A stretch of DNA of 64,000 bases. Source: Flammeovirga pectinis. GTDB lineage: Bacteria > Bacteroidota > Bacteroidia > Cytophagales > Flammeovirgaceae. Shown here piece by piece: positions 27,743 through 36,855 of the stretch. The stretch is taken from NCBI RefSeq assembly GCF_003970675.1, contig NZ_CP034562.1, positions 4,597,501 through 4,661,500 on the forward strand, given 5' to 3'. A program made the translations under genes and the position numbers. The notes beneath the pieces are model-generated. The model searched no databases. It saw only the letters and a list, made by a program, of their open reading frames with translations, and was not told the DNA's origin. The number at the start of each line of letters is the position of its first letter. The first letter of the stretch is position 1.

Positions 27743-28975
27743 ATGGCATTAAATTACATTTGGATATTTTTTATACTTGGAGCTTTTGTTGTAGCACTCT
27801 GCAAATGGGTGTTTCTAGGTGATGCTTCTACATTTGCTGCTATTATTGAAAGTACTTTCAGTATGTCCAAAACAGCTTTTGATATATCAATCGGCCTAAC
27901 AGGTACTCTTGCCTTATGGATGGGACTAATGGGTGTTGGAGAAAAAGGTGGCGCTGTAAATATAATGGCAAAACTTGTTGGTCCATTCTTTTCAAGAATT
28001 TTTCCTGATGTACCCAAAGATCATCCAGCAATTTCATCTATGATGATGAATTTCTCTGCAAATATGCTTGGTTTAGATAATGCAGCTACTCCTTTAGGAT
28101 TAAAAGCTATGAAAGAACTTCAAGAAATTAACCCTAAAAAAGATACAGCTTCTAACCCTATGATTATGTTCTTAGTATTGAACACATCAGGGTTAACTTT
28201 AATACCAATTACAGTTATGATGTATAGGTCACAATTGGGAGCTGCTACACCAACAGATGTCTTTATACCAATATTATTAACCACGAGTATATCTTCTTTA
28301 GCTGGTCTATTGATCGTTTCAATTTATCAAAAAATAAATTTATTCGACAAAGTAATTTTAGCTTATATAGGAGGTTTAGTTGCTCTTATAGCTGGTACTA
28401 TTACACTATTTTATAATTTATCAAGCGAGCAAGCCAATACTGTATCTTCTATTGCAGGTAACTTTATTCTACTTTTCATTATCACTTCATTTGTAGGTTT
28501 AGCAGCCTATAAAAAAATAAATGCCTACGATGCTTTTATTGAAGGAGCAAAAGAAGGTTTTAAAACTGCAGTTACTATTATTCCTTATCTAGTGGCCATT
28601 TTAGTTGCTATTGGAATGTTTAGATCATCTGGAGCTTTAGATTATATTATGGATGGTTTAAAATGGGTAATTACTACTGGTTTTGGTATTAATGCTGAGT
28701 TTGTAGATGCTCTCCCTGTAGCTTTTATGAAGCCATTAAGTGGTAGTGGTGCTAGAGGAATTATGTTAGATATTATGAATTCGGAAGGTGTTGACTCTTT
28801 TGCAGGTAAACTTTCTTCTATGATGCAAGGTGCTACAGACACAACTTTCTATATTATTGCAGTATACTTTGGCTCTGTCAATGTAAGAAAAACTAGGTAT
28901 GCAATCACTTGTGGTTTATTTGCTGATTTTGCAGGAGTTATCGCAGCAATTTTCTTAGCATATCTTTTCTTCTAA
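27743..28975 (+). CDS. Nucleoside recognition (Gate) domain membrane protein, SpmA-SpmB fusion
   Basis: The 410-residue membrane protein joins two halves of the nucleoside recognition/Gate family: residues 1-200 resemble SpmA (ALWMGLMGVGEKGG, then MMMNFSANMLGLDNAATPLG) and residues 215-410 resemble SpmB (GAKEGFKTAVTIIPYLVAI, then PLSGSGARG and GATDTTFYIIAVYFGSV). In Bacillus these are separate spore maturation proteins; fused, non-sporulation versions are known in Bacteroidota and other Gram-negatives. Transport of a small molecule is suspected from the Gate fold but not shown. It lies alone between a terminator and the DUF5916 gene, which starts 83 bases later and may be co-transcribed. Confidence 0.87.
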   Translation: MALNYIWIFFILGAFVVALCKWVFLGDASTFAAIIESTFSMSKTAFDISIGLTGTLALWMGLMGVGEKGGAVNIMAKLVGPFFSRIFPDVPKDHPAISSMMMNFSANMLGLDNAATPLGLKAMKELQEINPKKDTASNPMIMFLVLNTSGLTLIPITVMMYRSQLGAATPTDVFIPILLTTSISSLAGLLIVSIYQKINLFDKVILAYIGGLVALIAGTITLFYNLSSEQANTVSSIAGNFILLFIITSFVGLAAYKKINAYDAFIEGAKEGFKTAVTIIPYLVAILVAIGMFRSSGALDYIMDGLKWVITTGFGINAEFVDALPVAFMKPLSGSGARGIMLDIMNSEGVDSFAGKLSSMMQGATDTTFYIIAVYFGSVNVRKTRYAITCGLFADFAGVIAAIFLAYLFF

Positions 28976-29058
28976 TTAATTTTATTATCACATAGCAATG
29001 CTTAGATTTACTACCTAGACATACACTTTACTTATACTACCATATTCAATTTACTTCA

Positions 29059-31695
29059 TTGAAACTTCTACTACTCTTCATTACACTACTATCTTGTGCC
29101 ATAGGTTCTCATCTATTTGCACAAAATAAATCTCACCGAAACTATACCACTAATAGTTTAGGAGGTAAATCTATTACTATAGATGGTAAATTTGACGACC
29201 CTGCTTGGGATGCAATTGAATGGGCTGATGATTTTACACAAAGAACGCCTATAGATGGAGCAGCTCCTTCTCAGAAAACCGCTTTTAAAGTACTATACGA
29301 TACCAAATATATTTATTTCGCAATTAAAGCTTTTGATTCATCTCCTGATAGTATAGTCAAAAGAATGTCTCGAAGAGATGGTTTTGAAGGAGACTTTGTA
29401 GAAGTAAATATTGATTCCTATCACGATAAAACCAATGCTTTTTCTTTTACAGTAAGTGTATCTGGAGTAATTGGAGATGAAGCAATCAGTAATAATGGTA
29501 GAAATTGGGACTCTAACTGGGACCCAATTTGGTGGACAAAAACATCTATTGATGAAGAGGGATGGAATGCTGAAATTCGTATTCCTTTGTCTCAGCTTCG
29601 TTTTGCTAAATCAGACAATATGACTTGGGGATTACAGGTTACAAGAAGATTGTTTAGAAAAGAAGAACGTTCTTATTGGCAGTATATCCCAAAAGATTCT
29701 CCCGGTTGGGTTTTCTTATTTGGAGAGCTTCATGGTTTACAAGGTATTAAACCTCAAAAACAATTAGAGATAGCCCCATATGTTTTAGGGAGAAATGATA
29801 GAGCCCCAAAAGAAGATGGCAACCCTTACAAAACAGGTTCTGAATATAGTGCAAATGTTGGTGTAGATGGTAAAATTGGTATTACGAGTGATATTACTTT
29901 TGACTTTACAGTTAATCCCGATTTTGGTCAGGTAGAAGCAGACCCTTCACAACTTAACCTATCGACATTCGAAATATATCTGAGAGAGAGACGGCCATTC
30001 TTTATTGAAGGTAGGAATACGCTATCTTTTGATGGTACAAAATCTAATGCAGGTGGTAGCTTTTCTAGAGATAACCTTATTTACACAAGGAGAATTGGTA
30101 AAAAACCTAGTTATGAACCAGATGTGGAAGATGGCCAGTACTTAGATCAGCCTAAAGTTGTTCCTATTATTGGAGCTTACAAGCTAACGGGAAAGAATAA
30201 AAAAGGATTTGCTTTTGGTGTAATGCAAAATTTCACTGCAGAAACAAAAGCTGAAATTGATACAAAAGGTGTAAAATCAAATCAAATAGTAGAACCTTTT
30301 ACAAGTTATTTAGCTGCAAGAGCTACTCAAGATATCAACGAAGGTAATTCTGTAATTGGTGCTGCATTTACAGCTACAAATAGAAATATCACTTCAGATA
30401 ATCTTAATTTCCTACATAAAAATGCATATTCGGGTGGGGTTGACTTCTTACATCAATGGGATGACAGGTCTTATTATCTTCAAGGAAACATAATGGTAAG
30501 TCATATTGAAGGTAGTACAGAATCGATTACATCAACGCAAGAATCTGGTCGACATTTCTTTCAAAGACCAGATGCAAATTATGTTTCTGTTGATACAACC
30601 GCTACACAAATGACGGGAACTGGAGGATATTTAAAATTTGGTAGAGGAGGTGGAAGTCCTTGGCAATATGAAGTTGGTACTACTTGGAGATCTCCCAATT
30701 TTGAAATTAATGATATTGGCTTTTTAAATCATTCAGATCTAATTGATCAATGGGCAAGGGTTGGTTTTCAAACACTCCAACCCGTAGGCGTATTTAGAAA
30801 TATAAATGCTGACCTTAGAGAATATATGTATTTTGATTATGGTGGAAATAATACCTATTTCGGAATACATGGACGTTTAGTACTAGAATTTAATAATTTC
30901 TGGGAATTTGCTACAGGCGGTTCAGCTCAAATAAAACGTTTAGATAATTTTATGCTGAGAGGAGGCCCTGCCTTTTTAAAACCAAGTAAAGAAGAAGTCT
31001 GGTATAATATAGAAAGTGATGATAGGAAGAAAATCTCTTTCAATTTTGGGAATGAGTTTGCCTTTACACACAATAATGCTGGTTTTAATGCAGACGCTTG
31101 GGTTGGTGTAAACTACAGACCAATAAACGCTATTGAACTTCAATTATCCCCTTTTATCTCTTACAATAGAGATAATATCCAATACGTAACTACAGAACAA
31201 AATAATGCAGGTAGCAATTATATTCTTTCAAGGTTAGAGCAACATACATTTGGTTTAACAATACGGGGCAACTTAATTATAAGACCAAACTTATCTCTTC
31301 AATATTATGCTCAACCTTTTGCTTCTAGAGGAGACTATCATGATTTTAAAAGAGTAGAAACACCAAAGGCTAGTAATTATTCAGACCGATTCCATCAATT
31401 TTCATCAGATGAAATCACTTACAATAATACATCAGAACAGTATACTGTAATTAACCAAGATGGAAATTATACTTTTGACAAGCCCGATTTTGATGTAATA
31501 GATTTTAATTCTAACCTCGTACTAAGATGGGAATATATACCAGGATGTACTTTTTTTGCTGTATGGTCTCAGGGAAGAGGAGATATTATCGAACCGTTTA
31601 GAGAGTTCTCTTTTTCTGAAATTGTAAGTAATATAGCAGACTCACCCTCTGAAGATGTCTTTATTATGAAATTAACTTACCGTTTTAGAAAGTAA
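29059..31695 (+). CDS. DUF5916 protein with CBM9-like N-terminal domain
   Basis: The 878-residue protein has a signal peptide (ends LFAQ), a carbohydrate-binding family 9-like domain (about 35-215; SITIDGKFDDPAWDAIEW, then YDTKYIYFAIKAFD) and a DUF5916 region (about 235-878; TVNPDFGQVEADPSQLNLST, then ERRPFFIEG). The second half shows alternating strands and ends in an aromatic residue near the C-terminus (LTYRFRK), as in outer-membrane barrels. It is very common in Bacteroidota; function is not established. The start is TTG at 29059, because no ATG lies near and the signal peptide begins there. The gene ends one base before the convergent hydrolase gene, with no room for a terminator. Confidence 0.88.
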   Translation: MKLLLLFITLLSCAIGSHLFAQNKSHRNYTTNSLGGKSITIDGKFDDPAWDAIEWADDFTQRTPIDGAAPSQKTAFKVLYDTKYIYFAIKAFDSSPDSIVKRMSRRDGFEGDFVEVNIDSYHDKTNAFSFTVSVSGVIGDEAISNNGRNWDSNWDPIWWTKTSIDEEGWNAEIRIPLSQLRFAKSDNMTWGLQVTRRLFRKEERSYWQYIPKDSPGWVFLFGELHGLQGIKPQKQLEIAPYVLGRNDRAPKEDGNPYKTGSEYSANVGVDGKIGITSDITFDFTVNPDFGQVEADPSQLNLSTFEIYLRERRPFFIEGRNTLSFDGTKSNAGGSFSRDNLIYTRRIGKKPSYEPDVEDGQYLDQPKVVPIIGAYKLTGKNKKGFAFGVMQNFTAETKAEIDTKGVKSNQIVEPFTSYLAARATQDINEGNSVIGAAFTATNRNITSDNLNFLHKNAYSGGVDFLHQWDDRSYYLQGNIMVSHIEGSTESITSTQESGRHFFQRPDANYVSVDTTATQMTGTGGYLKFGRGGGSPWQYEVGTTWRSPNFEINDIGFLNHSDLIDQWARVGFQTLQPVGVFRNINADLREYMYFDYGGNNTYFGIHGRLVLEFNNFWEFATGGSAQIKRLDNFMLRGGPAFLKPSKEEVWYNIESDDRKKISFNFGNEFAFTHNNAGFNADAWVGVNYRPINAIELQLSPFISYNRDNIQYVTTEQNNAGSNYILSRLEQHTFGLTIRGNLIIRPNLSLQYYAQPFASRGDYHDFKRVETPKASNYSDRFHQFSSDEITYNNTSEQYTVINQDGNYTFDKPDFDVIDFNSNLVLRWEYIPGCTFFAVWSQGRGDIIEPFREFSFSEIVSNIADSPSEDVFIMKLTYRFRK

Positions 31696-31696
31696 T

Positions 31697-32521
31697 TTAT
31701 TGATGATCTTCCATCATTATATCACATAAATCCTCATCTATTAAAAGGTGGCCTTTTGGTAAAGTAAAGAAACGTACGTTATCTAATTGTTTTGAAAATT
31801 TAATAGCCCCATCGAGAAGTATCACCTCATCTCTCTCCCCAAAATACATATCCACTGGTATTTTTTTCTGATTGATTTTAGAAGCGACTTCCTTTAAATC
31901 AGGTTGCATATACCTTGATGAAGTTGCTGTTCCAAAAAATCGTCTCCGTTGCTCTTTTGTCTCAAAATGATTCATAAAGAAATCATACAAGAATTTAGAA
32001 AGCCAACCTCTTTTATAAATCCAACCAACTAGTTTAAACATTGCTTTAGGAAAACGCATTAATAGCATCATAGATTCTAAATACCATCTTGGTAATTTAG
32101 AAACATCGTATAAAATATGTGTTTTTAAACCATCTGAAGCACATAAAACTAACCTATCAATTTTATCACTAAAGTATTTTTGTACGCAATACATAGTGAT
32201 TTTACCTCCCATACTGTACCCTAAAATAGAAAACCGTTCTTGCTTAAATTCTACTAATATCGCATCTATAATACTCTTTATATTCCGAGAAGAATAATAG
32301 GAGGGAGTCCACTTTGTTTTACCATGAAAAGGAAGAGAAAAAGCAACAATGGTATATTCTTTTTCCCACGCAGGAGCAATATGTCTAAATAAATTAACAC
32401 TGTCTCCAAAACCATGGATACAAATTAATAGTTTAGGACCATCACCAAATTGCAAGCATTCTACCTTTCCTTGCTCTAAGGTTAAAAAAAATGATTTAGG
32501 AAGTGTTGAGTTGGTAAGCAT
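31697..32521 (-). CDS. Alpha/beta hydrolase
   Basis: The 274-residue enzyme has the alpha/beta-hydrolase order: oxyanion motif HGFGD (residues 36-40), nucleophile Ser103 in GYSMGG, acid Asp231 (FGERDEVI) and His258 (LPKGHLL). A helical cap lies between about 135 and 215. There is no signal peptide. The substrate cannot be told; the motif set would fit an esterase, a lipase-like enzyme or an MhpC-type hydrolase. It lies downstream of rplY after a terminator and is convergent with the DUF5916 gene. Confidence 0.88.
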   Translation of the reverse strand: MLTNSTLPKSFFLTLEQGKVECLQFGDGPKLLICIHGFGDSVNLFRHIAPAWEKEYTIVAFSLPFHGKTKWTPSYYSSRNIKSIIDAILVEFKQERFSILGYSMGGKITMYCVQKYFSDKIDRLVLCASDGLKTHILYDVSKLPRWYLESMMLLMRFPKAMFKLVGWIYKRGWLSKFLYDFFMNHFETKEQRRRFFGTATSSRYMQPDLKEVASKINQKKIPVDMYFGERDEVILLDGAIKFSKQLDNVRFFTLPKGHLLIDEDLCDIMMEDHQ

Positions 32522-32573
32522 GAGTATAATGACTATTTATTCATTCACATTATACAATAAAAAATTGAGACAA

Positions 32574-32614
32574 AAAAAGAGGTACAGTATTTCTACCGCA
32601 CCTCTCTTTTTTAT
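32574..32614 (-). terminator. Terminator after rplY
   Basis: On the minus strand GAGGTGCGGTA, a GAAA loop and TACTGTACCTC (with two G-T pairs) precede T7, 15-50 bases after the rplY stop. Confidence 0.8.
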
Positions 32615-32627
32615 ATTAAGCTGCTGA

Positions 32628-33203
32628 TTACTCTGCTGCTGCGTCCATAGCTGAACGTAAAGCTCTTGGAATAGTAACTGATGCAACTGTAACTGAGTCG
32701 TTATAAAGGATCTCGTAGTTATCAGGCTTGATAGCACCAACACGTACCGACTTACCAAGTTCCATACCTTCGATAGATACTTCAACGTTTTCTGGCATGT
32801 TAGCAGGAAGTGCTTTTACTTTAATCTTTCTGATTTTAGCAACTAGTTTACCACCTTGTTGGATACCAGGAGATTTACCAGAGAAAGATAAAGGAACGTC
32901 CATTTTGATAGGAGTATCTTCTTTCAATTCTAAGAAGTCTGCGTGAAGCAATACTTCAGAGATTGGGTGAAGTTGGTAATCTTGAAGGATAGCCGTTTTC
33001 TCAACACCTTCGATGTTGATTTTTACGAAACATACTTCAGGAGTATAAATGATGTCTTTGAACAAGTACATTGGTACAGCAAAGTGGATAGGCTCTTCGC
33101 CACCATATACTACACATGGAGAAAGACCTTCATTTCTTAAATCTTTAGAGCTTTTTTTACCTAAAGACTCACGCTTGTAACCAACGATTTCAACTATTTT
33201 CAT
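32628..33203 (-). CDS. rplY: 50S ribosomal protein L25/general stress protein Ctc
   Basis: The 191-residue protein is the long Ctc type: an N-terminal 5S-rRNA-binding L25 domain (about 1-92; KRESLGKKSSKDLRNEG, then PCVVYGG) and a C-terminal TL5-like beta domain (about 93-185; LSFSGKSPGIQQGGKL). The first residues MKIVEIVGYKRE support the chosen ATG. A TACCTTTG element 126 bases upstream gives a leader that contains a small hairpin. prs lies upstream on the same strand but a hairpin between them suggests separate transcription. Confidence 0.93.
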   Translation of the reverse strand: MKIVEIVGYKRESLGKKSSKDLRNEGLSPCVVYGGEEPIHFAVPMYLFKDIIYTPEVCFVKINIEGVEKTAILQDYQLHPISEVLLHADFLELKEDTPIKMDVPLSFSGKSPGIQQGGKLVAKIRKIKVKALPANMPENVEVSIEGMELGKSVRVGAIKPDNYEILYNDSVTVASVTIPRALRSAMDAAAE

Positions 33204-33302
33204 CTGATTTTTTATTATAAAAGTAAAACATGTATTAACGCTTTGGTACTTGATCTTCCTTTACCCGAAAGTAGGATCCCATCCCAAAACATGCTTAACA
33301 AA

Positions 33303-33336
33303 GATTTCCTTAGAGGGAAATCAGCGTGCAAAGGTA
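33303..33336 (-). promoter_or_regulatory. Promoter element and leader hairpin of rplY
   Basis: TACCTTTG (33329-33336 on the minus strand) matches TAnnTTTG well. Transcription would begin close to a hairpin formed by GATTTCC and GGAAATC (33303-33309, 33316-33322), leaving about 120 bases of untranslated leader before rplY. Whether the hairpin regulates is unknown. Confidence 0.45.
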
Positions 33337-33381
33337 CATATATTATTTTATAAAATGAAATATCTGTTTAACCTTATTAGC

Positions 33382-33430
33382 ACAAAAAAGGCTATTTACC
33401 AACAAGTTATGATGATAAATAGCCTTATAT
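33382..33430 (-). terminator. Terminator after prs
   Basis: AAGGCTATTTA and TAAATAGCCTT are complementary with a loop of about 17 bases, and an A6 run on the plus strand gives a T-rich tail on the minus strand. It begins about 25 bases after the prs stop. Confidence 0.7.
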
Positions 33431-33452
33431 AAAAAATTCTCGACTTATCTTA

Positions 33453-34376
33453 TTAGATAAATAGAGAACTAATTGATTCGTGATCTTGAATCTTTCTAAT
33501 TGCTTTAGCAAATAACTCTGCTACAGAAAGAACATGAATTTTTTCCCTGTTCTCTACCTGTAACGTATCTGTTACTACTAATTCTTCTAATACAGAAGCA
33601 GCTACTCTATCGTATGCAGGGCCAGAAAGTACACCGTGTGTACAAATTGCTCTTACAGACTTAGCACCTTTTTCCATAATAATCTCTGCAGCATTACACA
33701 AAGTTCCAGCAGTATCTGCAAGGTCATCAATAAGAATTACGTTCTTATCTTTAACATCACCAATAACTTGCATAGAGGCAACTTCATTAGCTCTTTCGCG
33801 ATGCTTATCACACATTACGATGTCTGCTTTAAAGTGCTTTGCATAAGATCTTGCTCTTTTTGCACCCCCAACATCAGGAGAAGCAAAAGTAAGGTTATCT
33901 AAACCTAAGCTCTCAATGTAAGGAACAAAAATTGGTGAACTTTGAAGGTGAACAACTGGGATATCGAAGAAACCTTGAATTTGATCTGCATGAAGTTCAC
34001 ATGTTACAACACGTGTTGCTCCAGCTGCAGTTAAAAGGTTTGCAATCAATTTTGCTCCAATTCCCACTCTAGGCTTGTCTTTTCTATCTTGACGTGCATA
34101 TCCGAAATATGGTAGTAAGACAGTAACAGTTTGTGCCGATGCTCTTTTAGCAGCATCAATCAACAACAATAATTCTAATAAATTATCTGCTGGTGGACAA
34201 GTAGATTGGATGATAAATACATCACAGCCTCTAACAGACTCGTTGAAGTGAGTAGAGATTTCTCCGTCACTAAAACGTTGAAGAACTACATCTCCTAAAG
34301 ATTTACCGTAAGAGTGTGCAATTTTGCTAGCGAGATATTCTGTTCCCGAAGCTGAAAAGATTTTAACTGAAGACAT
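33453..34376 (-). CDS. prs: Ribose-phosphate pyrophosphokinase
   Basis: The 307-residue enzyme makes PRPP from ribose 5-phosphate and ATP for nucleotide, histidine, tryptophan and NAD synthesis. Family motifs are present: FSDGEISTHFNESVRGCDVF near residue 36 in the N-terminal half, the flexible-loop region with YARQDRKDKPR, and the PRPP-binding motif VILIDDLADTAGTLCNA. Length is normal. The start MSSVKIFSASGTEYLA is the usual one. It is a single gene between its own terminator and an AT-rich upstream region holding a TAAATTTG element (34484-34491). Confidence 0.95.
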   Translation of the reverse strand: MSSVKIFSASGTEYLASKIAHSYGKSLGDVVLQRFSDGEISTHFNESVRGCDVFIIQSTCPPADNLLELLLLIDAAKRASAQTVTVLLPYFGYARQDRKDKPRVGIGAKLIANLLTAAGATRVVTCELHADQIQGFFDIPVVHLQSSPIFVPYIESLGLDNLTFASPDVGGAKRARSYAKHFKADIVMCDKHRERANEVASMQVIGDVKDKNVILIDDLADTAGTLCNAAEIIMEKGAKSVRAICTHGVLSGPAYDRVAASVLEELVVTDTLQVENREKIHVLSVAELFAKAIRKIQDHESISSLFI

Positions 34377-34483
34377 CAGTAATTTTTTTTTGGTACGCTA
34401 TAATTCCAAAACCATTGGATGATTCTGTTTAGGTTTGCCTATCACTTATAATAAGTTTATGCATTCTTAAACAATCACCGCTG

Positions 34484-34491
34484 CAAATTTA
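34484..34491 (-). promoter_or_regulatory. -7-like promoter element of prs
   Basis: TAAATTTG on the minus strand matches TAnnTTTG and lies 108 bases before the prs start. A -33 TTG is not apparent. Confidence 0.3.
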
Positions 34492-34592
34492 TAAGAATCA
34501 GTTATATGTTATGCTATTCATTAAAAAGAATTTAAATAAAAAAGGTAATCTTTTGCAAGACTACCTTAAAACGTATTAATATTCTGTATTTT

Positions 34593-34973
34593 CTACTCTC
34601 GCATTACATAGTAATAAATTCCTTCGTTGTTCATTAAGAGATCTGCCTTCTGTGCAATCTGATCTAAATCAACATCATGTACATCTCCATTATGGTAATG
34701 AATTAGTCGAAAATCTTCTGCACTATATACATATACCTCGGATACTTTTACTATTTCTTCTTGCAACGCTACATTTTCGTGATTTTCTAATCCCCAATTT
34801 AATTCATGTAGTGTTACTTCTAAACTTGATAAATAATGTGGCCCTAACTTTTCTAAAGCTGTGAACTCATCTTGTGAGTATTCTTGTTCAGAAATTTTTT
34901 GAATCTCTTCTGTTTGAGCCAATAATGATAAACTACAAAAGAGGATAACTAATAGAAGTGATAATCGTTTCAT
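34593..34973 (-). CDS. Small secreted protein of unknown function
   Basis: The 126-residue protein has a clear signal peptide (MKRLSLLLVILFCSLSLLAQ) and a mature part of about 106 acidic residues (SEQEYSQDEFTALEKLGPHY, then a mixed helix/strand part ending YYYVMRE). There is no lipobox, membrane segment or Cys after the signal. I do not recognise a family. It stands alone between prs and the PLP enzyme gene. The signal peptide and even codon use make a real gene likely. Confidence 0.7.
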   Translation of the reverse strand: MKRLSLLLVILFCSLSLLAQTEEIQKISEQEYSQDEFTALEKLGPHYLSSLEVTLHELNWGLENHENVALQEEIVKVSEVYVYSAEDFRLIHYHNGDVHDVDLDQIAQKADLLMNNEGIYYYVMRE

Positions 34974-35173
34974 GACGTTTATGGTTTTTGAGTTATTACT
35001 ATATAAACGCTTAAAAGAGTATTTTAAGTTTCAATTTTGATTTTACTAGACGTAAGTTTTTTACTTTTATCTAATAACTTTAAAATATGTTAATTATTAA
35101 TCAAAGTCAATTATTAATTGTATTTAAAACACTTAATTGATGATAATCACCAAAATTAGCTTCTAAATTCTAT

Positions 35174-36067
35174 TTATCTATTAATTTGTAACCCTCCAGA
35201 GTGTAAAGCGACTATAACACTATCTCTTTTAAAAAAACCTTTTTTAATTAGGTCAATTACTCCGTACATCATTTTACCTGTATAAATCCGCTCTAACTCA
35301 ATGTTATGTTTTTCTTTAAAATTTTCCATAAATGCTAATAATTCTGGTTTCTTTTTAGCATATCCTCCAAAATGATAAGAAGTATTTAAAGACCAATTAG
35401 TATTTATATTTTCTGAAGATGATAAGAACTCATTAATATCATCATATAAAAATTCACCTCCTTTTAAAGCAGGAAACCCTATAATCTCAGTAGTAGTATC
35501 AATAGAATTGATTAATCCCGCCAAAGTACCACCTGTTCCACAAGCTGCACATACATAATCAACTTTTTGATCAAAGCTATTGATCTCTTCACCTAATTCT
35601 GCAACTCCTTCTAAAGCCAACTGATTAGACCCTCCCATTGGAGCCATATAAAAATCGCCAAATTGCTCTCTCAATTTTGGTATTGCTGCTTTATAATCTC
35701 TAAATGATGTACGGTCTAGATAAGTAAGTTCCATACCCTGAGAGGTAGCAAAACTCAATGTTTTATTTAAAGGAAGATGTTCTTCACCTCTAATAACACC
35801 TATTGTTTTCATACCATATAACTTCCCTGCAGCTGCAAAGGCATGAATATGATTAGAATATGCTCCTCCAAAAGTTAGTAATGTTGAATACCCTTCTTCT
35901 TTTGCTTTTAAAAGGTTGTATTTTAATTTTCTCCATTTATTTCCTGAAACCTCCGGATGTGTTAAATCATCTCTTTTTACAAAAAAACGGACCCCATTCT
36001 GTTCTAGAATAGGGTCCTTAATTTCTTGCATTGGAGTATTTTCAGAGGGTTGCTCTAAATAGTCCAT
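35174..36067 (-). CDS. ACC deaminase/D-cysteine desulfhydrase family PLP enzyme
   Basis: The 297-residue protein belongs to the fold-type II PLP family with 1-aminocyclopropane-1-carboxylate deaminase and D-cysteine desulfhydrase. Lys44 (SGNKWRKLKY) is the expected PLP lysine; GGAYSNHIHA binds substrate, and CGTGGTLAGL is the phosphate-binding loop. It is about 30-40 residues shorter than typical ACC deaminases, so a D-cysteine desulfhydrase-like or other deaminase activity is as likely. Its start is eight bases from the stop of hslV, so the two are co-transcribed, hslV first. Confidence 0.87.
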   Translation of the reverse strand: MDYLEQPSENTPMQEIKDPILEQNGVRFFVKRDDLTHPEVSGNKWRKLKYNLLKAKEEGYSTLLTFGGAYSNHIHAFAAAGKLYGMKTIGVIRGEEHLPLNKTLSFATSQGMELTYLDRTSFRDYKAAIPKLREQFGDFYMAPMGGSNQLALEGVAELGEEINSFDQKVDYVCAACGTGGTLAGLINSIDTTTEIIGFPALKGGEFLYDDINEFLSSSENINTNWSLNTSYHFGGYAKKKPELLAFMENFKEKHNIELERIYTGKMMYGVIDLIKKGFFKRDSVIVALHSGGLQINR

Positions 36068-36075
36068 ATTTTGAG

Positions 36076-36621
36076 TTATTCTTTTACTGTTTCAATAACA
36101 AAGTTATGGTTAGTATAGATACAGATATCTGCAGCAATATCTAAACCTTCTCTTACCATATCTTCTGCTGTCATATCTGGTGCATGTTTTTTTAATGCTA
36201 AAGCAGCAGATTGTGCATACATACTACCAGAACCGATAGCTGCAATATCATGATCTGGCTCTATTACATCACCAGTACCAGAAATAATCAATACGTCTTC
36301 TTTATCTGCAACAATCATCATTGCTTCTAACTTTCTTAAATAACGGTCTGTACGCCAATCTTTTGCTAACTCAATAGCAGCACGTTTCATGTTACCCTCA
36401 CCAAAAGCATTTAATTTTTCCTGAAAACGTTCCATTAAAGTAAATGCATCTGCAGTAGAACCAGCAAAACCACAAAGAATTTTACCTTCCATTAAAGTTC
36501 TTACTTTTTTTACATTACTTTTTGCAACTGTATTTCCAAATGTTGCTTGTCCATCGGCACCTAATGCCACTTGACCGTTTTTCTTAACGGCAAGGACGGT
36601 TGTTGATCTAATTTTTTCCAT
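36076..36621 (-). CDS. hslV: ATP-dependent protease subunit HslV
   Basis: The 181-residue peptidase is the proteolytic half of HslUV. It has the N-terminal nucleophile region STTVLAVKKNGQVALGADGQ and the family's GFAGSTADAF. The active Thr should be Thr7, so six residues (MEKIRS) must be removed, unlike E. coli HslV, where only Met is lost; short propeptides are known in other bacteria. hslU is not in the window, so the ATPase is encoded elsewhere. The gene is followed by the PLP enzyme after eight bases. Confidence 0.93.
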   Translation of the reverse strand: MEKIRSTTVLAVKKNGQVALGADGQATFGNTVAKSNVKKVRTLMEGKILCGFAGSTADAFTLMERFQEKLNAFGEGNMKRAAIELAKDWRTDRYLRKLEAMMIVADKEDVLIISGTGDVIEPDHDIAAIGSGSMYAQSAALALKKHAPDMTAEDMVREGLDIAADICIYTNHNFVIETVKE

Positions 36622-36855
36622 AATATTTTTTTATGATAGCGTTTCAATAAACGACCCACCCGGAAAATCATCGCCAAATTGTCAGTTTATAAGATTTTTT
36701 AGCCTTCAATTTTTCAAAAATCGTATGATTTCTACCTAATTTGTCATATTCTACATTAATATCCTTAATACTCTCGATTTTCTGAAGTATTTTCAATGTA
36801 GATTATTAAAATAATTCATTTAACTAGAGAATTTTTTCAATTGACCAATTTTTAT

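Noticed and set aside
33250-33432. 60-codon plus-strand frame between rplY and prs
   Set aside because: It overlaps the rplY promoter and prs terminator and has no coding features.
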